From: Psychrosphaera sp. B3R10
Lineage (GTDB): Bacteria > Pseudomonadota > Gammaproteobacteria > Enterobacterales > Alteromonadaceae
Direction of reading: 5' to 3'
Length of the DNA stretch: 64,000 nucleotides
Assembly: GCF_018861025.1 (NCBI RefSeq)
Contig: NZ_JAHKQH010000005.1
Coordinates: 1 to 64,000, forward strand
Position 1 is the first letter of the stretch. Every line of letters starts with the position of its first letter. The notes below the pieces were generated by a model that was not told where the DNA came from, did not search any database, and saw only the letters and a list, made by a program, of their open reading frames with translations. Below are positions 57,823-64,000 of this stretch, one piece after another. The position numbers and the translations under genes were made by a program.

Positions 57823-58644
57823 GTGCTACGGAAATTCAACTTGAAACTCTTAAAGCGGTTCATAAACACACCTATTATAGGCACTTTAGTAAAGGCTATC
57901 ATTCAGAAAAAAGCTAATTCTGAAGCAATAAGTATAGCAAACCATTTTTCTGAATTTCTACAACCTGTTTTGGCAATCAGTGAGCAACAAGTTAGTCATT
58001 CATTTCAAATACGCCACAACGTATATTGCGAAGAGCTAAAATTTGAGCCGGAGTATCCTGACAAACAAGAAAAGGATGACTTTGACATCCAGTCGTTCCA
58101 TTGTTTAATTCAACATAAAGCGACAGAGCGATACGCTGGAACCGTTAGAATTGTTTGTAGCACTGCTAATGATGAATTGCTACCACTTGAAAAATATTGC
58201 TTAGATTCTATCGACCACGACACACTAAACCCCAAATTGTTTCCAAGAAATGAAATATGCGAAATATCTAGGTTAGCGGTTCCTGAGGAGTTTAGACGAA
58301 GAAAAACCGATAAATTTGCCGGTGCTGCAACAGGTGCAATTAATGTTGACAGCTATTCTGAGGAAGAACTGCGATGCTTTCCATTTATCGCTGTAGGTTT
58401 GTACCTGTCGGCTGCAAGTGTTGTAGTAGAAAAAGGGATCAAGCACGTCTTTGTCATGATGGAGCCAAGATTAGCGCGAAGCATGAGATTTGTCGGAATC
58501 GAATTTCAACAAATTGGTCCCGTTGTCGAATACCACGGTAAGCGCGCTCCGTATTACATTGACCCATTTTCGTTATACAAAACATTATCACCAGGCTTTA
58601 AGTTGTTATTCGCCAATATAGAACAGCAATTTAAAGAAGCGTAA
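57823..58644 (+). CDS. PEP-CTERM/exosortase system-associated acyltransferase
   Basis: A 273-residue protein of the GNAT-like superfamily that includes homoserine-lactone synthases: IRHNVYCEELKFEP (about residues 65-78) and NEICEISRLAVPEEFRRR (about 143-160) match the core of exosortase-associated acyltransferases. The family is found only in genomes with exosortase; the acceptor is unknown. The start is GTG. It is divergent from the Tat-protein operon, but I find no correctly spaced sigma-54 promoter on its own strand. Confidence 0.85.
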   Translation: MLRKFNLKLLKRFINTPIIGTLVKAIIQKKANSEAISIANHFSEFLQPVLAISEQQVSHSFQIRHNVYCEELKFEPEYPDKQEKDDFDIQSFHCLIQHKATERYAGTVRIVCSTANDELLPLEKYCLDSIDHDTLNPKLFPRNEICEISRLAVPEEFRRRKTDKFAGAATGAINVDSYSEEELRCFPFIAVGLYLSAASVVVEKGIKHVFVMMEPRLARSMRFVGIEFQQIGPVVEYHGKRAPYYIDPFSLYKTLSPGFKLLFANIEQQFKEA

Positions 58645-58660
58645 ATTGGAGGCAAACCAA

Positions 58661-59449
58661 TTGCTGGTTGAAATTGGGTTTTTTATTAAAAAATTGGTAG
58701 GGGAATTATTAATGCCCATACCAATTTGTATGGCAATTATTTTGTGCGGGCTTTATCTATATAAAAGAAATAAAATGGCAATGGCGCGCAAATTACTTAT
58801 TGCCAGTGCGTTATTAGTTACGTTCTTCTCTTTACCAATAACAAGTCAACTTTTGATCCGCCCATTAGAACTGTCTTACCCAAAACTGCCAATTGAAGAT
58901 CCTAATTATCTGGCCACTGTAAAACCAGCTTATGTTGTGGTCATGGGATGTTGGCATAGTGACAATCAATTGCTGCCACTTGTGGCACAAATTCATCAAT
59001 GTAGTCTGCCGCGAATTATTCAAGCGGTACAAATGTGGCATCAATACCCCACGCTTAAAATCATATTTTCTGGTTACGCGGCAATGGATGATAAAAAATC
59101 AGATCCTGCCATTAATGCCGAGCTCGCAGTGGGGCTCGGTGTGCCGTTATCTAACATAGTGTTAATCGAAGGGCCAAAAGACTCTTTAGACGAAGTCCTC
59201 GCCCATAAAAAGGTTGTTGAGACGAGTACCTTTATTGTGGTTTCTAGTGCTACACATATAAAGCGGTTAGATTATCTCTATCGTAGTAACAATCTTAGCC
59301 CAATATTTTCACCCGCCGAATATGTATCAGGCTATGGTGAATTGTCGTGGCGTTCTTTTGTTCCAAACGCTTCCTCGATATACCAAAGTGAGCGAGCTAT
59401 ATATGAATATCTCGGTTTGTTATGGGTCACAATCAAAAGTGTTGTTTAA
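58661..59449 (+). CDS. YdcF/ElyC-family membrane protein (DUF218)
   Basis: A protein of about 262 residues with two N-terminal membrane helices and a DUF218 domain. The domain start is YVVVMGCWHSD in place of the common VVLGGG, followed by IFSGYAA, GPKDSLDEVLAHK and FIVVSSATHIKR. ElyC and YdcF relatives act in envelope polysaccharide or lipid-carrier metabolism. I place the start at the TTG at 58661, eight bases after GGAGG; a TTG at 58646 would put the ribosome site inside the gene. It follows the acyltransferase by 16 bases, probably in one operon. Confidence 0.78.
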   Translation: MLVEIGFFIKKLVGELLMPIPICMAIILCGLYLYKRNKMAMARKLLIASALLVTFFSLPITSQLLIRPLELSYPKLPIEDPNYLATVKPAYVVVMGCWHSDNQLLPLVAQIHQCSLPRIIQAVQMWHQYPTLKIIFSGYAAMDDKKSDPAINAELAVGLGVPLSNIVLIEGPKDSLDEVLAHKKVVETSTFIVVSSATHIKRLDYLYRSNNLSPIFSPAEYVSGYGELSWRSFVPNASSIYQSERAIYEYLGLLWVTIKSVV

Positions 59450-59560
59450 ACACGATAGATATCTGACTCATTTCAAGCTAAATTAATCAGCAAGTTTTAG
59501 GTGCCTCTTTGAAGTCGTTTTATATAGGAGGAGCAAACGTAACTAAATAAGGAATTTTTC

Positions 59561-60418
59561 ATGTTTAACTATAACGATGCATTTTCACGAAATATTGGCT
59601 GGATAACAGAAGAAGAACAAGAGGTACTGAGAACAAAACGCGTAGCAATGGCTGGCGCCGGCGGAGTAGGTAGCGAACATACAGTTACGTTAGCAAGGTT
59701 AGGTGTCGGGAAATTTAACATTTCCGATTTTGACGAATATGAAGTTCATAATTTTAATCGTCAAGCCGGTGCGTTTATGTCGACGATTAATCGACCTAAA
59801 TGTGAAGTTATGGCGGAAATAACCAAAGATATAAATCCAGAAGCGGATGTACGTGTTTTTCCAGAAGGCATATTTGAACATAACGTTGATGAATTTTTAG
59901 ATGGTGTTGATCTTTACGTTGATAGCTTGGACTTCTTTGCACTTTCTGCCAGAAAGCTCGTTTTTAGAAAATGCCAAGAAAAAGGGATCCCAGTGATAAC
60001 CGCAGCTCCTTTAGGTATGGGAACGGCATTTTTATGCTTTATGCCCGGCGGTATGAGTTACGAAGAGTATTTTAGGTTTGAAGATAAACAGACCGAAGAT
60101 GAGCAATTGATCCAATTTTTAATTGGATTGTCTCCTTCTATGTTGCAGCGCGACTATTTAGTTGTGCCTGAAAAAGCAGACTTCAATGCCAAAAAAGGCC
60201 CATCCATTCCGATGGGGGTTAAATTTTGTGGAGCTGTAGCTGGAACCTATGCTTTGAAAATATTGCTGAACCGTGGAGAGCTAGTGTGCGCACCATACGG
60301 TTTACATTATGACGGTTATAAAAACAAACTGAAAAAAACCTGGCGTCCAGGCGGAAATCGCAATCCACTGCAAAAAATCATGTTTAGCATTGCTAAAAAA
60401 TTGGTTTTAGATAAATAA
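59561..60418 (+). CDS. ThiF/E1-like adenylyltransferase
   Basis: A 285-residue E1-like enzyme. The nucleotide loop GAGGVG is at 32-37, Asp56 and Asp58 follow, and the ATP-binding NFNRQ is at 64-68 with Lys80. The zinc-binding cysteine pairs of MoeB and ThiF are absent. Such enzymes adenylate the C-terminus of a small protein or a carboxylate; no ubiquitin-like or sulfur-carrier partner is encoded nearby. The start is ATG with AAGGAA upstream. A second strong AGGAGGAG site lies about 30 bases further up without a start codon. Its link with the exosortase genes is by position only. Confidence 0.82.
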   Translation: MFNYNDAFSRNIGWITEEEQEVLRTKRVAMAGAGGVGSEHTVTLARLGVGKFNISDFDEYEVHNFNRQAGAFMSTINRPKCEVMAEITKDINPEADVRVFPEGIFEHNVDEFLDGVDLYVDSLDFFALSARKLVFRKCQEKGIPVITAAPLGMGTAFLCFMPGGMSYEEYFRFEDKQTEDEQLIQFLIGLSPSMLQRDYLVVPEKADFNAKKGPSIPMGVKFCGAVAGTYALKILLNRGELVCAPYGLHYDGYKNKLKKTWRPGGNRNPLQKIMFSIAKKLVLDK

Positions 60419-60452
60419 ACACGGTTGATTAATGATTGAGCGCTAAATTGAA

Positions 60453-60469
60453 TGTCAGGATCTTTTACA
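60453..60469 (+). promoter_or_regulatory. Candidate PrsR-binding site before the PEP-CTERM gene
   Basis: TGTCAG-GATC-TTTTACA, 62 bases upstream of the sigma-54 element and in the same orientation as the copy before the Tat-protein operon. A partial second copy, GATCTTTTATAAAT at 60491-60504, lies 32 bases downstream of GATCTTTTACAAAT. Confidence 0.6.
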
Positions 60470-60531
60470 AATGATGTTTTAAAAATCAACGATCTTTTAT
60501 AAATTACATAAAATACAATGGGTTACAATAT

Positions 60532-60547
60532 TGGCACGCGGTTAGCA
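60532..60547 (+). promoter_or_regulatory. Sigma-54 promoter of the PEP-CTERM gene
   Basis: TGGCACG-CGGT-TAGCA: a perfect -24 element and a -12 element with one mismatch, GG and GC 10 bases apart. The predicted transcript starts near 60558, about 35 bases before the ATG. Confidence 0.82.
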
Positions 60548-60592
60548 TAGTAAGGTCATAGTCGCTTTGACAAAACATACAGGAATATAAAC

Positions 60593-61486
60593 ATGAACAT
60601 TAAAAAATCTTTACTAGCACTTACACTAGTTAGTGCATTTGGTGCAAACGCTTCTCCTATCTCAATCGATGTAGGTACTGATTACGATATGGATGGAAAC
60701 TCTGTTTCTGGCGTTTTCGATAAATTTACTTTTGGTACGTTTAACCCAACATCTGCTTACTTAGATGCTGACCAAAACGGAACAATCGAACAAGGCAACA
60801 TGGTATTTGACGCTGCATTCGGAATCGAAGTTGCTTCATTAAACTATACGACTGACAACGAAGCATATAACACTAACGTGCCTGCTTTTGGTCTTGCAAC
60901 TTACACACTAGTTGCTGACTACGAATTTTTCGGATTTGCTGGGTTTAACGACCTTAACAGCAATAACGTTCAAGATTCTGGCGAAGCAATTGGTGCACAG
61001 TTTGTTGGTGGTTACGTTAACTTGTTCATGAAAGACATTGCTAGTGGTGTATCTACACAAGTATTAGCGTTAGACGTGACTGGTTCTGGTGCTGACCTAG
61101 GTGGCACGGGTGTTAACTTTAACATCAAATCTGACATCGCTTCTATTGCTGACGACTTCTTCTACTCAGCATATAGCGTTGGTGGTTACACAGATTTTCA
61201 TGACATCATTGCAAACGTAACTGATGCACATGTTGGTGGTCGTATTACAACTGAAATTACAAATGCGGGTACTACACCACTTTATAATGACAGCTATGTT
61301 GCTACTGCTTACCAAACAGCTGTATTAAGTACTTTTGGTATTAACGCAACTGAGGTTGATTTCTTAACTCGTGAAACAACACTAGACTCTGCAAACTTAA
61401 GTCTTTTTGTTTCTGAGCCAGCTTCACTAGCTATCTTCGGTTTAGGTTTGTTAGGACTTGCAGGCGCGGCGCGTCGTAAAGCATAA
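60593..61486 (+). CDS. PEP-CTERM sorting-domain protein
   Basis: A 297-residue exported protein. The signal peptide covers residues 1-20 (GANA-SPIS). The C-terminal sorting signal is at 274-297: the motif SEPASL, a hydrophobic helix and the basic end ARRKA, which exosortase is expected to recognise and cleave. The first Pro of the usual PEP is Ser here. Two EF-hand-like acidic loops (DADQNGTIE and DLNSNNVQDSGE) suggest calcium binding. It has its own sigma-54 promoter and terminator, so it is a single-gene unit. The function beyond surface sorting is unknown. Confidence 0.9.
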   Translation: MNIKKSLLALTLVSAFGANASPISIDVGTDYDMDGNSVSGVFDKFTFGTFNPTSAYLDADQNGTIEQGNMVFDAAFGIEVASLNYTTDNEAYNTNVPAFGLATYTLVADYEFFGFAGFNDLNSNNVQDSGEAIGAQFVGGYVNLFMKDIASGVSTQVLALDVTGSGADLGGTGVNFNIKSDIASIADDFFYSAYSVGGYTDFHDIIANVTDAHVGGRITTEITNAGTTPLYNDSYVATAYQTAVLSTFGINATEVDFLTRETTLDSANLSLFVSEPASLAIFGLGLLGLAGAARRKA

Positions 61487-61507
61487 TCTAACAAGTTAGA
61501 TGTTTTT

Positions 61508-61535
61508 AAAACCGCTCAATATGAGCGGTTTTTTT
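61508..61535 (+). terminator. Terminator of the PEP-CTERM gene
   Basis: AAAACCGCTCA and TGAGCGGTTTT form an eleven-base perfect stem with a three-base loop followed by T residues. Confidence 0.92.
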
Positions 61536-61593
61536 ATGTCTAAAATTTAAGTCCAATAATACGCGCTATAAAGCCCTCATTGATCTTTAATTC

Positions 61594-61649
61594 TGCTTAC
61601 TGCTTACTGCTTACTGCTTACTGCTTACTGCTTACTGCTTACTGCTTAC
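61594..61649. repeat. Seven-base tandem array, eight perfect copies
   Basis: TGCTTAC is repeated eight times without error (56 bases) in the spacer, about 60 bases after the PEP-CTERM terminator. Such perfect arrays change copy number by slippage. Confidence 0.95.
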
Positions 61650-61688
61650 TAACCTCAATTAGATCCAGTTCCATATTTATACTAAAAG

Positions 61689-61715
61689 GTTGCGGAGTTG
61701 TTGAGTTGCGGAGTT
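61689..61715. repeat. Eleven-base direct repeat
   Basis: GTTGCGGAGTT occurs at 61689-61699 and 61705-61715. Confidence 0.85.
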
Positions 61716-61830
61716 TTAAGGCGCAATCGCATCCAATAAATTAAATCAGCAATTAGTGATCACAAAAACATGCCGACGGAATATTAGGTGCATTATGACG
61801 TAAAAATGACTCTCTAATGGATTCGTTCCT

Positions 61831-61934
61831 GCAGTAAAGGCAGTAAAGGCAGTAAAGGCAGTAAAGGCAGTAAAGGCAGTAAAGGCAGTAAAGGCAGTAA
61901 AGGCTGTAAAGGCAGTAAGGAAGTAAAGGAAGTA
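61831..61934. repeat. Nine-base tandem array with decaying end
   Basis: GCAGTAAAG is repeated eight times perfectly from 61831 to 61902, followed by GCTGTAAAG and three shortened or altered units. Its complement CTTTACTGC shares TTACTGC with the seven-base array about 180 bases away. Confidence 0.93.
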
Positions 61935-62237
61935 CCGATAATTGTCATGGTTACCGCAGGAAACATACAAGCAATTACACTGGCAGATTATGTGATGCGC
62001 GTTAACGTGTGGCAATTTTTAAACCGGAGTCGACATATAGGCGCAGTTGTACTTTGTCAGGGGGGTCGTTAGTGTACTTAGCCTAATAGTTGCTATTAGC
62101 AGTGGAACAAATGAATAATTAAGAATGAGCAGGTTCTGTTTTGGGGGCTAAAAGAGGGTGTGGTTTAACCCGTTGAGTTGGCAAGGCTTATGTTTGTTAC
62201 AAATTGCACCGTATGTAGGTGCTATGTTTATTATGTA

Positions 62238-62267
62238 ATGGAATGGGACAGCGATGTCCCATTCCAT
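62238..62267. repeat. Long perfect hairpin downstream of prsT
   Basis: ATGGAATGGGACA and TGTCCCATTCCAT form a thirteen-base perfect stem with the loop GCGA, 34 bases past the prsT stop. No T-run follows on the minus strand, so it may stabilise the 3' end or be a weak terminator. Confidence 0.7.
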
Positions 62268-62300
62268 CATAAATGCATTTGGTTATTTACAAAGAGTAAG

Positions 62301-64000
62301 TTACAAAGCGTTAATTCTATTATAATTTGTTCTTAAGCTTCGTTGATCATCCGTTAACTTATACGCTTTATTAATTAGCGCTTTGGCCTTTTTAATATCC
62401 CCCAGTTTTTCGTAGATAATGGCGCCTGTATCCAGCAATTGCGGTAGATTATCGTTAATCTTAAACGCTCGTTCTATCGTAACCTTGGCTTCAGGCAACT
62501 GGTCGTTTTGGTACTGCAACCAAGCTAGGTTGTTAAGTGCCACTAGATTTGTCGGGGTTATGCTAAGCATTTTTCCAAAATAAAGCTGTGCTTTTTTATT
62601 GTCCGTTGTTAAAAACTCGTTTGCTAACATATAGATATTTGAAATGTCATCAGGTGCCTTTTCTATATGAGACTCAACAAACTTAATGGCCTTTGGTTTT
62701 TCACCTTTGCCTACATATGCGGCATAAATATAACGCGCTGATTCAGAGGTTTGTTTTTTATCATAATATGCCTGTAACAGAGGTAAAGACTGTTTATAAT
62801 TTTTTCTGTTTAACAATATTTGCCCCTGCAGATATTGCACAACAAGGTTCTTAGATTCATCTTTAAAATAGCGGCGTAACAAGCCTTCCGCTGTATCATT
62901 TTGACCATCACGAATTAACAGGTTTACGTGTACAATTTGCAAACCTTTTGAATCTGGGAAATGAATAAGTGCGTTTTCTACAGACGTCAACGCTAAAGCA
63001 AATCGTTTTAAACCCTGCTCTGCACTGATCTTTTTTAACCAGGCCAATTCAGCTGTTGGATTAGCTTGGGTCCAACGGCTATAAAGCTTAAGCGCTTCAT
63101 TGTTTTTGCCAACAACTTGCAAACTGTCGGCAAGTGCTAGCCAATAAAACTCATTTGTATCTTGAGTTGGTTGAAAGTCATAACTTGTTAAAATTCTGAT
63201 GACTTGATTTGGTTTTTTTTCGTTTAAATATAACTGGGCAAGTTGTAAACGATGAGGTTCAGATGTCAAATTAACCTTAAATCTGTCTTCCATCAGATCG
63301 AGGGCCTCTTTAGTATTACCCTGCTCTCTACCGATAAAATAGTACATTTTAAGGGCTGTTAGGTTGTCCGGCTCTTTTTGAAATAATTTGGTTAAGTACG
63401 AACTGGCTTCCTGATAATTACCTTGCTTCATATTTACATTGGCAAAATACATATGAGAAGGGGTATTTGTCGAATCTAGTTTTAAAGCGTCTTCAAATGC
63501 TTTGGTTGCCAACTCGGCTTTGCCTTGTTTTTGATAAACATAACCAGCCAAGTTATAACCATTTATGTCATTTTGTTCCTGCCATGTTTTAGCAAGTTTA
63601 AGCGCTTTATCAAATTCATTGGTCGCCATGTAGGCCGAGGCCAAAGCAGACTTAGCGACCGACAAGTCAGGTGCGATCTCTAAAGCTTGCTCTAAGTTAA
63701 CGACACCACTAACATCATCAAGGCTGAGTTTGGCAAGGCCGTGAGTAATTAACGCGCTGGCACTTTTACCATCTATGTTTTCTGTTTTTGCCAATAATGT
63801 TTTTGCTGTTTTAAAGTCACCGTCTTTAATTAACTCAAAACTTGCACTAGCAAACATAGATGCGTCAGCATCATTTAGGCCTTCAAGTTCTAACATGGTG
63901 GCTGAGGCTTCTAATGTATAACCGAGTTGCAGCTGAGTAATCGCCAGTATTTTTTTGGCTGGGTGAGTTGGCGGCATCTTGTCAGCTATTGAACTTAAGT
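62301..64000 (-). CDS. prsT: PEP-CTERM system TPR protein PrsT, C-terminal part
   Basis: The frame stays open to the window edge, so only the last 566 or so residues are seen; full-length PrsT is usually about 900. The visible part is a continuous run of TPR repeats (for example SHMYFANVNMKQGNYQEASSY and LVALNNLAWLQYQNDQLPEA). PrsT is regularly encoded in exosortase XrtA loci with PrsK and PrsR and is thought to be a lipoprotein involved in surface assembly. The exosortase gene probably lies further right. Confidence 0.85.
   Translation of the reverse strand, partial: LSSIADKMPPTHPAKKILAITQLQLGYTLEASATMLELEGLNDADASMFASASFELIKDGDFKTAKTLLAKTENIDGKSASALITHGLAKLSLDDVSGVVNLEQALEIAPDLSVAKSALASAYMATNEFDKALKLAKTWQEQNDINGYNLAGYVYQKQGKAELATKAFEDALKLDSTNTPSHMYFANVNMKQGNYQEASSYLTKLFQKEPDNLTALKMYYFIGREQGNTKEALDLMEDRFKVNLTSEPHRLQLAQLYLNEKKPNQVIRILTSYDFQPTQDTNEFYWLALADSLQVVGKNNEALKLYSRWTQANPTAELAWLKKISAEQGLKRFALALTSVENALIHFPDSKGLQIVHVNLLIRDGQNDTAEGLLRRYFKDESKNLVVQYLQGQILLNRKNYKQSLPLLQAYYDKKQTSESARYIYAAYVGKGEKPKAIKFVESHIEKAPDDISNIYMLANEFLTTDNKKAQLYFGKMLSITPTNLVALNNLAWLQYQNDQLPEAKVTIERAFKINDNLPQLLDTGAIIYEKLGDIKKAKALINKAYKLTDDQRSLRTNYNRINAL

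Larger units (their letters stand above)
61536..62300. other. Repeat-rich spacer without a credible gene
   Basis: About 765 bases between the PEP-CTERM gene and prsT. It holds two tandem arrays, a short direct repeat and a long hairpin, each listed separately. A minus-strand frame across the nine-base array reads as repeated Ala-Phe-Thr and is a by-product of the repeat, not a gene. Confidence 0.65.

Noticed and set aside
61746-62015. Minus-strand frame with repeated Ala-Phe-Thr
   Set aside because: It exists only because the nine-base array has no stop codon in this frame. There is no ribosome site, no signal and no domain.

Overview
The window looks like a chromosomal segment of a marine gammaproteobacterium of the Alteromonadales, most likely a Colwellia/Thalassotalea-type organism. 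This rests on AT-rich coding sequence, a TtpC-type TonB2 energising operon, close E. coli-like orthologues (yheU, yheT, dapE, radD, ybiT, mltC), large TonB-dependent receptors, and a PEP-CTERM/exosortase (XrtA) regulatory locus. No rRNA, tRNA, insertion sequence, prophage or CRISPR array was seen. The genus is inference.

Left part (0-14.7 kb): a GNAT acetyltransferase, the yheU-yheT pair, then a six-gene minus-strand TonB2 operon (DUF3450, ttpC, exbB, exbD, tonB, TPR protein) ending in a clear terminator. Next come an EAL-CBS-GGDEF c-di-GMP protein, a LysR regulator divergent from an HPP-family membrane protein, a chemotaxis receptor and dapE.

Middle part (14.7-43 kb): a TonB-dependent receptor and an internally duplicated 910-aa lipoprotein share an upstream sequence motif, which suggests co-regulation. 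Between them lie a class V PLP enzyme, a secreted unknown and a small cysteine-rich protein. Then follow a MoxR-DUF58-transglutaminase operon, a hybrid sensor kinase, an alpha/beta hydrolase, a LysE exporter, an RND pump with its adaptor, radD, a DUF945 protein, a TonB-like anchored protein with a doubtful start, and ybiT.

Right part (43-64 kb): mltC, then an adaptor-RND operon whose last gene is the XrtA-associated AAA ATPase, the PrsK/PrsR two-component pair, and a five-gene operon. That operon encodes a Tat-exported protein, a short PqqD-like protein, an HprK-related kinase, a nucleotidyltransferase and a trypsin-like protease. After it come an exosortase-associated acyltransferase, a YdcF-like membrane protein, a ThiF/E1-like enzyme, a PEP-CTERM protein, a repeat-rich spacer and the C-terminal part of prsT. 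The exosortase and the polysaccharide genes are not in the window and probably lie to the right.

The most interesting observation is regulatory and functional together. The PEP-CTERM gene and the five-gene operon each have a sigma-54 promoter preceded, in the same orientation, by the same bipartite element TGTCAG-N4-TTTTACA. This fits control by PrsR, a sigma-54 activator encoded between them and the ATPase. The operon content resembles the tailoring part of phosphorylated lasso-peptide clusters (PqqD-like recognition protein, HprK-like kinase, nucleotidyltransferase) but lacks a cyclase. It may therefore be a protein-modification system acting on a Tat-exported partner within an exosortase regulon.
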